NCBI GenBank assembly: GCA_024734495.1
Contig: JALMQS010000068.1
Coordinates: 2,775,501-2,839,500 of the forward strand
From: Forficula auricularia
Taxonomy: Eukaryota; Arthropoda; Insecta; Dermaptera; Forficulidae
Direction: 5' to 3'
DNA: 64,000 nucleotides
This document shows positions 11,576 through 20,108 of the stretch, piece by piece; the stretch's first letter is position 1; each line of letters starts with the position of its first letter. The notes under the pieces were generated by a model. The model ran no database searches and was not told the origin of the DNA. It was given only the letters and a program-made list of their open reading frames with translations. Both the position numbers and the translations under genes were made by a program.

Positions 11576-12456
11576 ACCTCCTTTAATTTATATAAGTTCT
11601 GCTACTCTGGACAAAAAGAAACTTTCAATTTATTATTTTTTTATAGTGTTTGCTTTTCTATATATAGTATGATCACCTAATGACATTACTGAGTAGTCAT
11701 TTTATATTTGTTAAAGCAAATATCATTATCGAAAATCATTTACTATGTTTTGTTAACGATAGATGTTAGAATCAGTATATTTTGTGTTTTTTCTTTAAAT
11801 GTGGCCCATGGATGCCAAAAGGTTGGGCCTCTCCTCGGACCTCCTAAATAGATGATTTGAAACAATTTTGTTATTTCCTTATCTTTACCCAATCTGATTA
11901 AGTTTTCCTGATAAAATACATTTAGGCTCAACTATGAAAAGTTGGTAAAAATAAAATAAACATAAATAAATAGTATACATTACTGTTCAGCAAAGGTGTT
12001 CTGTATTTTAATAATATATGAGTTGAAGCATGCGAGCTTCAAAAGAAAATGTTTTTATTAATAAAAAACGCATTAAAAGGAATTAATGAGAATTAATTAA
12101 CTGTATAGATTTTAAATTAAATAAGTATTAAAAAAGATATATTATCTCTATGAATATTTAGTAATTTTCTAAAAATATAGAATCTAAGAACCAAATACTT
12201 TTTTTATTAAAATTTATTTAAAGCTTTTAATATTTTAATTTTTTTTTAAAGTATGAGCAGTTATAATGAGACGAAAATATAGGTATATAATATATTATAA
12301 ATAAGGTCTTATAATAGAAAACAAAAATAAATAATAAAAATATCTGAATATCGCTACTTTTTTGCTAAATCTTTATTTTTGCTTTCGTCAAGCATTAATT
12401 TAAATTTACTCTAGAGAAAGTGGTGTAGGTTTTAGGTGAAACATGATAATAACTGA

Positions 12457-12698
12457 TAAAGTAGAGGGTGGGAAGTTTCAGCAGTGAATGAAATAAAAAC
12501 TCAAAGAGGTTTTTACAACCACAGTATATTTCGGATTATTAGTCCATCATCATGAGTTTTTGCAGGTTAGTAACCTGATTTTAACCTGTAAACTCCTGAT
12601 GGATGGACCCCTAGCCAATCCGAAATATATTGAGTTTTGTATAAACCTCTTTGAGTTTTATTTCATATTCATCATGAAACTACACACCCTTTACTTTA
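12457..12698. mobile_element. Foldback repeat family D, copy
   Basis: The two arms are inverted: TAAAGTAGAGGGTG...CAAAGAGG on the left and CCTCTTTGAG...TACTTTA on the right. The core carries ATTTCGGATTATTAGTCCAT and its partner. A left arm of the same family is at 61320-61460. It lies in the inferred leader intron of gene copy 1. Confidence 0.6.
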
Positions 12699-12865
12699 TT
12701 AATTTGAAGAAATTAATTAATGAAGTTAATTTTCCCAGATTTATTTCAAAAGCTTAAACCAATCGATGATTAACGCTGCTTTGGAATTATTTAACACAAT
12801 TTACTTAGAATTTACTAAAACTTATACACAATATTTAGTCTTAAATAAAATATCAAGCCACTTAC

Positions 12866-12960
12866 CTAAAAATGATAATATTACTCGCTCGGTGATAAAT
12901 ATTCTTTCTCGACTTTCTCTTGAAGGTTATTTAAAGGAATGTTAAATTTGCAAAGCCTGG
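12866..12960 (-). other. Candidate leader exon of gene copy 1
   Basis: On the minus strand this interval ends in TTTTTAG followed by GTAAGTGGCTTGATATT. Copy 2 has TTTAGAG followed by GTGAGTGGCTTAATATT, so both the exon end and the intron start are conserved between copies. The 5' limit is arbitrary because no transcription start can be seen. Confidence 0.35.
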
Positions 12961-13440
12961 TTGCATTTCTTGCAAGTCTTGCGGACTTTTTCCCTATCGT
13001 TATCAAGTCGTGTTCAAAGTTCAAAAATCCTATAGTAGATAACAAATGATTGTTTTTTTTTTTTAAGTCTCAAACCCAAAATTATCAAGTCGAAAAGAAC
13101 TATAAAAATATTCAAAACAATAGATAGTATCTTGTAAGAAATTTCCCTTTCCCTTTAAAGCCTCCTTATCTTTCTAGAGAATGGAGGGGATAAGCAGAGG
13201 TCCAGGAGCAGTCGAACCGCGGGAGTTTCAAAATTGGTAGAAACAAAATATAAAATTAAAATCATTAAAAAACCAATAAAAATGAAAAACTTGAAAAAAA
13301 AATTCTAAAAAATAGGTAGGAAATATATGTTTTGAGTTTAATTTCAAAATCCTCATATCAACAATTCATCAATGGAATAGTAATTTCTTTGCCGGAATAC
13401 TGTTCTCAAACTAGAAACTTTTTGGCAATCGAAGTAGATA

Positions 13441-13679
13441 ATAAAAGAGTGTGTCTTCTGCTGGAAAAATAAATTTTTAAATTTATTTATAACGAGACTA
13501 TAGTTTTGAGGGCCCTCTTCATCAATCTATTACAATTGATTTACGCGTTGATGTATGAAAGTGTGAATCAACTGAAAAAACTTGTAATAGACTGATGAAG
13601 AGAGCAAAGTCTTCGACGTATAGTCTCTTTATAAATAGATTAAATATTTATTTTTCCAGTAGAAGACACAATCTTTTAT
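13441..13679. mobile_element. Foldback MITE family C, copy 2
   Basis: The ends match copy 1 (ATAAAAGAGTGTGTCTTC at left, CTTTTAT at right). The arms stay complementary for most of the 239 bp, including a CTCTTCATCAATCTATTACA block and its partner TGTAATAGACTGATGAAGAG. Its centre differs from copy 1. Confidence 0.7.
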
Positions 13680-13946
13680 TGTCTCCTTATATTTATAAAA
13701 ATTTTGCTACTCTCAGCAAAAAGAAACTTTAAATTTAATTTCTGGTAATCATTTGTAGGGGCCTATTACCTACATTTCTATAATTACCTATTTAAATTTC
13801 TTTTTCCTTTATAAATAATCTTTTCTATCGCAACGGGTAAAGGAGGAGGGTACTCTTTTACGGCCCCGGTTAAGGAATATCTAATATTATTCTAAATTTT
13901 TTTGCAACGAAATTTTCTCTGGAGAGAGACGGACTGGTAGAAATTT

Positions 13947-14096
13947 TAATTGAATGTAATGGAAGGCAGCCCAGAAGGTAGTGAGGATCCTCACTACTTC
14001 TGGGCTGCCTTCCATTCTTCTTCTTCGAGTGCCATACCCGAAACGGGTGTCGGCGCCTCTCCACATACATTCAATTACATTCCATTACATTCAATT
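13947..14096. repeat. Palindrome interrupted by a SINE end
   Basis: Arms GGAAGGCAGCCCAGAAG (13961-13977) and CTTCTGGGCTGCCTTCC (13997-14013) fold around GATC. The outer part of the left arm (AATTGAATGTAATGG) finds its partner only beyond the inserted 14017-14079 segment. It is a foldback element later split by a SINE insertion. Confidence 0.65.
14017..14079 (-). mobile_element. SINE family 1, 5'-truncated copy
   Basis: On the minus strand it reads GGAGAGGCGCCGACACCCGT and continues to GGCACTCGAAGAAGAAG, the same 3' end as the full copy at 57335-57622. It is flanked by TTCCATT on both sides (14010-14016 and 14080-14086) and interrupts a palindrome arm. This is the expected result of 5'-truncated reverse transcription into the genome. 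Confidence 0.7.
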
Positions 14097-14265
14097 AATT
14101 ATTCTAAATTAATATAAAGTCGGTTAAAAATAGTGTGTTTGGTAGGTAGGGCCGGCCGGCCGGAAACTTGTCTTAGTTACATAATACATATGGATGGCAG
14201 TAGTACCGCTTGAATCTTTGGCCAAGAAGATTGGCACATTTTTTAACGAGACGCGGCTAGTGACG

Positions 14266-14294
14266 CCGGGCAGAAGGCCCCGGTGGTCAGCTAG
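14266..14294 (+). mobile_element. Possible Helitron 3' terminus
   Basis: An imperfect stem GCCGGG / CCCCGG is followed by TGGTCAG and CTAG, then T. Spacing and end fit a Helitron, but the stem is weaker and no partner copy was found. Confidence 0.3.
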
Positions 14295-14799
14295 TATTAA
14301 ATAATAATAATAATAAAATTGAGCGATTCTTTTAAAAAATCCCATAAGTCATTTTACATCAAAATCTTATCTATTTCATCAGTAGATAGAACAGTGAAGT
14401 GACGATGTTCTTTGCGTAAAAAAAGTAAGTTATCCAAAATAAGGTAGCTTAAAATTTCGTTTTTAGTGCCTAGCCTGCTACGTTATAAGCAGAAGAAAGC
14501 CTCAATTATTTTCACCCAAGTGACGGAAACGGTAGATCAAATCCTGCATCTTTCAAATACCCACCCCCTTTCAATTTGGCCCACTCGAAATCAAAAAAGC
14601 CAAATCTATCCCCTCCATTTAGAATCTCGTATTTTTTTACTGAAAAATATTAAATGCAACAAAAATATGGATAGATACGATTTCTGAACTCAAGGTATTA
14701 GACTAGTATACCCAGCATCTTTTTTCTATCTATTAGTAATTTTCTGCTCGATAGAATAAATTGATTCGATATTTTAAATCATAATATTATTTTATTCAA

Positions 14800-15165
14800 T
14801 TAAAGTAAATTTACAGCGTTTTTAGCATATAATATAGCTTCCCCTACTACATTTTCAAAATTTCTTTCATCTTGATGTTTCGAGAAGATATTAATAATTT
14901 GTATTAATAATAGGTTGTTAAAAAGAAGTACTCTACATTTACAGTAATCAGTAAAGCTTCCAGAATGAACTTCAACAGCAAAAGGAGTAGCATCGGAGAT
15001 AAGGTTGTTCAAGAGATGAGTTCGAATTTCTTGGGGTGTATATCTAATAAGATCTGCTAATATCCGAATTATGTTGTAATCTAATGATGACGCAAGTAAG
15101 GTCATATAATTGATTGTAGACTGTTCTGCAAGTTTAAAAAGTGATGGAATCTTAGACATTTCGAG
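14800..15165 (-). CDS. Copy 2 of an unrecognised gene family, intact 119-residue frame
   Basis: An ATG at 15159 opens a frame to a TAA at 14800, giving MSKIPSLFKLAEQSTINYMT...KHQDERNFENVVGEAILYA. The acceptor TTTTCTTTCAG ends at 15166, six bases upstream of the ATG, matching the arrangement in copy 1. The protein is leucine/isoleucine-rich, probably helical, without a signal peptide or membrane segment. No family was recognised. Copy 1 aligns from residue 1 to about 112, then runs on for roughly 200 more residues including a membrane hairpin. The present frame stops early (AKNAVNLL), so it is either a short paralogue or a truncated one. An AATAAA lies only a few bases past the stop. That a related paralogue exists with matching splice sites is the main reason to believe it is a gene. 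Confidence 0.5.
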   Translation of the reverse strand, partial: LEMSKIPSLFKLAEQSTINYMTLLASSLDYNIIRILADLIRYTPQEIRTHLLNNLISDATPFAVEVHSGSFTDYCKCRVLLFNNLLLIQIINIFSKHQDERNFENVVGEAILYAKNAVNLL

Positions 15166-15958
15166 CTGAAAGAAAAGGAAAAGTTATTTTTCTTTTAAAA
15201 TTCATGATTTGATCAAATTTTGAGATGAAAGTTATTGATTCTAATTAATTCGAAAATCTTCCAGCTACGCTTTATAAACAATACATTATTAGAATTTTAT
15301 TGATTTATTTATACAAAAATTTGCCTTGAATTAAACATCCCATGTGACTAACATATCACTGCCCTCTGTCATTAAAAAACTTTTGAGCCAAAAGTTCTGA
15401 AGCTAGAAAGTTTCAAATTTTATCCACTTTTTTGTTTTTGAAATACAACCATTTTGGCACTTGAATAAGCTTTGTACCTCATTTCTTTTTACTTATCCAA
15501 TGCGAAGCATGGGTAAAGTATTGCAATTTGATTTATAGTATGTATCGAAATACAAACACACAGACAGAATAAAAAAATATTATTGAAAATGATTTTTTTC
15601 ATGGCATTTCAAACATTTCTAAACACATTCGAGTGAATTCCGTGAATTAGATCTTAGGGCAGGCAGGCTTCGTCTTTCTACTAGAAGTACTGAGTAATTA
15701 ATTAAAGGAGTGACTTATCTCCAAAGCTTTTTTCTGTTAAATCCAGTTTAGGGAGTAATTTTGAACGAGGTTGCTGACGTTCTTAGTTTAACATTTTGTT
15801 AATTTAGATTTTCAAGCCAACCATAACACTAAGCCCGAAAAAACGTTCACTAAATTATTCCAAGGAAAACTATCAATTCAATGTGCCTAATATAGAATCA
15901 AATCTAACTAAAGCGAAATCACATCGTACAAAAAATTATGAAATATTAAGCCACTCAC
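15166..15958 (-). other. Inferred leader intron of gene copy 2
   Basis: The minus-strand donor AG|GTGAGT at 15958 and the pyrimidine-rich acceptor CTTTTCTTTCAG at 15166 give a 793-base intron. A block around 15330-15385 (GAATTAAACAT..CCATGTG) matches 9830-9885 in the intron of copy 1. A partial family B fragment (ATCCAATGCGAAGCATGG) lies near 15496. Confidence 0.45.
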
Positions 15959-16060
15959 CTCTAAATATGAATATTTCTCAACGCTACGGATGGACTATTT
16001 CTCAAAAATTTACATCAGCAAGTTTTTATGATTGGTGAATTACTTGTATATATCTGTAAT
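15959..16060 (-). other. Candidate leader exon of gene copy 2
   Basis: It ends at the GTGAGT donor on the minus strand, and resembles the equivalent end of copy 1 at 12866. The start of the exon cannot be defined; no TATA box is placed convincingly upstream. Confidence 0.35.
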
Positions 16061-16433
16061 TTTTCAGTTCTTCTTCAAACCGAGCTGTTAATAATGGAAT
16101 TTTTAAATATATAATAAATTTATTTTTAAAAATAATACATTTCTAAAAAAATCTATTTTTACCATATATTGAATAATACTTATTAAAATAGAAGCTTTTG
16201 GAATGCCAATATCTACCCGATGTAATATGTAGATGTGAAAATCAGTCATTTTTAGTAAGCTTACTAGTTCAAGGGAGGAGCAAAGCAGGGGTATTTGAGA
16301 GGGAGGGGGGTGGAGGCAAAACTACAAGCAACCTACTACTATTTCAAAAAATACTCAATTATAGTATTAATTATAAATTATAATCAATATATATGGTATT
16401 CTAAGAATAATAACAAAATGTTATCATCTAATA

Positions 16434-17262
16434 CAGTGGTCTCCAACCGCCGCGCCGGTACCGATCTGCAGAAATTTTCTGCCGGTCCACAAAAAATATC
16501 AGCCGTATCGTGTGATGTATGCCTACGAAAGCCATGTTTCTCTGCAGGGGTTTAAATACAAATATTTTTAATTTAAAAAATAAAATGGCTATGTTCAAAA
16601 AAAGAAAAAGAAAAAATAAATAGCTCTTTGGAACAGTCAACTGCAGAAGAAGGAAGATGTAGAAATATTTCCTTTTTGGATGAATTTTTGATTGCCACTG
16701 ATGTCAACAAGATCGTACGTATTCAAAGTAATAAAGCTAAAATTCTAAAAATTTTAATAATTATATCCCTGAAAATGAAAATCCTCGTAAAAGGTAATCT
16801 CTGGATTAATAACCCATTCTTGGAAGATATAAAGTCGTGTATACTTGATTCTCGTGAAAAAGAAAAGCTGATCGAGTTGTCTTCTGATATCACTCTGGTG
16901 TCCCGACATAAAATTGCCTAAATTTTGGATTTGGCTAGAAAAAGAATATCCTACTTTGAGTTATAAAGCATTTAAAATTTTTAGTAATTTTTTCGACTTC
17001 CATTTGTGTGAAAAGAACTTTTCAACCATGTCTATAATAAAAACCAAACACAAAAATCGAATAGACGCAGCGCTTCGTCTCTCAGAAACTTTATCTCTGA
17101 ACCCTCGTATATCAAATATTCTATAAAGAAGCAGCAACAGATATCACACTAAAAATTGTAAATTGTATAACATATACCTATATAATAAATGAAATACTAT
17201 CCTAATAATATATTGTTTTTTATTTGTCTTAGCTTTCAACCGATCCGCAGCTGCAGAAGCTG
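16434..17262 (+). mobile_element. hAT element (ZBED/Charlie-like), decayed
   Basis: The left end is CAGTGGTCTCCAACCGCCG, a hAT-type terminus. ATCTAATA lies immediately before it (16426-16433) and again at 17263-17270, right after a ...GCTG end. An exact 8-base target duplication is the hAT signature. The right terminus pairs poorly with the left. The interior retains only the last part of a transposase gene, so it is an internally deleted, inactive copy of about 0.83 kb. Confidence 0.7.
16628..17126 (+). pseudogene. hAT transposase, C-terminal part, frameshifted
   Basis: Two overlapping frames join as one decayed protein. The first (to 16921) contains NLWINNPF and IELSSDITLVSRH. The second (from 16914) contains FWIWLEKEYPTLS, LCEKNFSTMSIIKTKHKNRI and LSLNPRISNIL. 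These are the recognised C-terminal dimerisation (hATC) motifs of ZBED5/SCAND3-like hAT transposases, where CE.GFS..IK.K.RNRL is typical. The N-terminal zinc finger and most of the catalytic core are absent. A frameshift near 16915 separates the two halves. Confidence 0.75.
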
Positions 17263-17512
17263 ATCTAATAAACCAGAGATGTAATGGACTATTTTTAATA
17301 GTATGCCAGAAGGGTTGTGTTCACTCTCTTCAGATAGAACCTGGGTGCCAATCCGTTCAGTGGCTATCATGATGAACGCCTCGACCAAAAATTATGTAGG
17401 TATTTATTATCTATATATTAAATCCATCTCGAATCTTGTAGATGACAACCTCTTGTGATTTCCTTAAAAGTTTAATGTCTATTCTACCAGCACTTATATT
17501 CAATATCTTTTA

Positions 17513-17990
17513 GTGCTGTCACTTTTTTACTTTATCCAATGCGAAGCACCTGAAAAAAATTACAAGGGGTCTCGTCGAGAGGCCAAAAAAAGTGCGATTT
17601 TCTCATTTAGTGCGTGCGGATGTATGGATGTATGTATGGATGTATCTATGTTATCGTATTTTTGGCCCACGATTTTTCCACCGTTTCACCGATTGAAATG
17701 AAATTGAAAACCTAGCATTCTTTTAACAAAATTTAAGCGACTGATTAGTTTTTGGTACATATCGGCCCACAAACATTAGTACTTTATTTCAGTACCTTTT
17801 TTAGTTTTTTCTAAATATCTTGAAAATGACTTAACCAATTTTGATGAAATTTAATATCCTAATTAAGTACCTTGGGGACCACAAAAAAGGTTAAATAAAG
17901 TTTTTAGTAAAATTAAATTTTAAAGTACGATTACTCTGAGTAAGATAGTACTTTTTTTAATTTTTAAGTTCTTTAAAAATTTATTCAAGC
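17513..17990 (+). repeat. Dispersed repeat family B, copy 1
   Basis: It begins near a TTTATCCAATGCGAAGCACC string and includes GGGGTCTCGTCGAGAGGCC and TACATATCGGCCCACAAAC. It matches 49795-50225 in the same orientation and 37968-38540 in reverse. It is non-coding and has no clear terminal repeats. Confidence 0.65.
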
Positions 17991-17999
17991 TTGAATAGA

Positions 18000-18188
18000 C
18001 TTTTTTTGATTGTGTGTGTGTGTTGTTGTTGTTGTTTTCCCGCCTTGCCCTTGCCCCTTGCCAACCTTTGCCACGGCAACACACCTTTGCCGCGCGCGCC
18101 TTGCCGCCTTGCCGCCTGCCACCAGCAGCAGCACGCGCGCGCGCGCGCGCGCGGCAACGCGCGCGCGCGGCAACGCGCGCGGGGGGGG

Positions 18189-18240
<52 letters not shown>

Positions 18241-18331
18241 GGCGCGCCCATTGTGTTGGTGGGGGGGGGGGGGGGGGGTGATGATGGGCAGAGCAAACAG
18301 GCGCTGGGGGGGGGGGAGAGAGAGAGGGAGG

Positions 18332-18428
<97 letters not shown>

Positions 18429-18444
18429 CAAAAGAAAAGAAAAG

Positions 18445-18497
<53 letters not shown>

Positions 18498-18505
18498 ATT
18501 ATTTA

Positions 18506-18541
<36 letters not shown>

Positions 18542-18593
18542 TTGTTGATTGTTGTTGTTGGGGGGGGGGGGGGATTGTTGTTGTTGTTGATTG

Positions 18594-18628
<35 letters not shown>

Positions 18629-18631
18629 GTT
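18000..18631. repeat. Extreme low-complexity block beside the gap
   Basis: In order: (CG)n-like purine/pyrimidine alternation, about 44 C, G runs, (GT)n at 18334-18427, about 48 A at 18447-18494, then several long G runs. Every open frame here on both strands is a translation of these runs. The block ends at an N gap and probably holds polymerase-slippage or assembly error. Confidence 0.85.
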
Positions 18632-18731
18632 NNNNNNNNNNNNNNNNNNNNNNNNNNNNNNNNNNNNNNNNNNNNNNNNNNNNNNNNNNNNNNNNNNNNN
18701 NNNNNNNNNNNNNNNNNNNNNNNNNNNNNNN
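18632..18731. other. Assembly gap (100 N)
   Basis: Exactly 100 undetermined bases, the conventional size for a gap of unknown length. Confidence 0.99.
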
Positions 18732-20079
18732 CAAGGAGCTAAGGAGGAACAGCTAGGCTAGAAAAGCAGGAGTGGGGGTGTCTCCACTCAGGACAGGCAT
18801 TTCCCCTCCAGCCGCCATCTTGCGATTGGTACAAAACCTTCTCTTCCCATCTGAACGTATGTTAATAGTATCCATCTTTAAGACAGTTCTTTTTATTATT
18901 AACAGTGATAAAAAACAAGTTTGATTTTCTTCATATATTTTTTGTTTTTTATTAAAATTGTTTATGTTTTAGATTAGACTGTATATATTTTAATTTTCCT
19001 TTAAAACAATAAACTAGTTTCAAGTTTTTTGACACTAGAGTTAGTTTAATTGACGCACTTTACGGGTATTTATTCTATTTCTCGTGTTCCAAATATTAAT
19101 TCGTCAAAATTTTCTTACAATTGTACCTGATTTAAAAACTATATTTTAGTTATTTTTATAATATGTATTTAAAAATTGTTGAATAACCCATTCATGTGTT
19201 TAATTGTTTTTCGCTTTTTCTTACAATTGTACCTGATTTAAAAAACTATATTTTTGGTATTTTTATAATATATATTTAAATTTTTTATTTGTTTTATAAC
19301 TTTATTAATTCTTAATCTTTGAATTGTGTAAAAAACATTGGTTTAATAAATAAATAAAAATTGATTTGCTCATCCATATAATTTTACCATACACCTATTT
19401 CCTCCCTTATATTTAGTATTTAATAAAAAAATATTTAATCTTTTACGAAGGAACCCTCCCTTCAGTTTAGATTAGATTTCGAACCCTATTGTTCTGCCCC
19501 CTTTTAGAATGTTCCTATAAAAAAAATTTCAGACAAAAGTTGTAGAGGTTAATTATCAGAATATTAGGTATCTGCAACCAAATTGGTATCAGGCATATTA
19601 ACGTTGTCATGAATTTTTTAAGATTTCAATCACCCACCATTTGCAACCCTTTGGGGCTGAAGTCACCAAAAACTACTCCGTTCTCGTTTACATCAAGACT
19701 GAATTTAGAGCCAAATTTTATTGCAATCGGTTGAATGTTGCGGCCTGCAGCGCACATACAAAATTGGGATACATACATACACATATATTCTTCGAAATCT
19801 ACCTAATAATGGGTACGAGTGAGCTCTTTTGTTTTATCAAATTTTTACTGAAAGTAGCTATTTAAATTCATTGCAGATCTAAGAAATAACATTTTTGAAT
19901 ATTTATTTATATATATGTTCTATTTAAGAACCTTTTTATTTAAAGATATATAGTTTAAACTATATAAATATTAGCATTGCTCTTATGGGCATTCTCTATT
20001 CTTGCCAATTGCAAGATGGCGGCTGGTGACGTCAGGTGGAGACACTTTCTCGAGCTAGCCTTCCCTCCCTACCTCCCTG
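18732..20079. mobile_element. Element E: terminal-inverted-repeat element abutting the gap
   Basis: The left end (18758-18825: AGGCTAG..., GTGTCTCCACTCAGG, CCAGCCGCCATCTTGC) is inverted relative to the right end (20000-20079: GCAAGATGGCGGCTGG, GACGTCAGGTGGAGACAC, CTAGCC). The terminal repeat is about 90 bp and imperfect. The right terminus carries CAAGATGGCGGC (20012-20023), a match to the YY1 consensus, and TGACGTCA (20027-20034), a full CRE palindrome. There is no transposase frame. The true left end may lie in the gap. Confidence 0.55.
19533..20079 (+). repeat. 545-bp direct repeat, left copy (3' side of the LINE)
   Basis: It is near-identical to 23201-23740. Visible differences include a 6-base indel (near 19619), single changes such as GAGCTC/GCGCTC, and CTATTCTTGCC/CGATTCTTTCC. 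It is the right-hand half of element E. Confidence 0.85.
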
Positions 20080-20108
20080 ATATTCCATGACATATGTTAA
20101 AAGCCTGT
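20080..20108 (-). other. Very short 3' flank of the LINE
   Basis: Only about 12-29 bases separate the LINE stop codon from the direct repeat. RTE elements are known for very short 3' untranslated regions. No poly(A) or simple repeat tail is seen here. Confidence 0.5.

Larger units (their letters stand above)
9654..12865 (-). other. Inferred leader intron of gene copy 1
   Basis: On the minus strand a GTAAGT donor at 12865 and a TTTTTTAG acceptor at 9654 bound this 3.2-kb interval. The equivalent intron of copy 2 is only 793 bases. The extra length here includes several mobile elements (a Helitron end at 11331, a foldback MITE at 11391-11575 and a palindromic element at 12457-12698). A block near 9830-9885 resembles 15330-15385 inside the other intron, supporting common ancestry. 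Splicing is inferred from sequence only. Confidence 0.4.

Noticed and set aside
17981..18756. Five long overlapping frames on both strands up to 249 codons
   Set aside because: They translate homopolymers, (GT)n and the N gap; composition artefacts.
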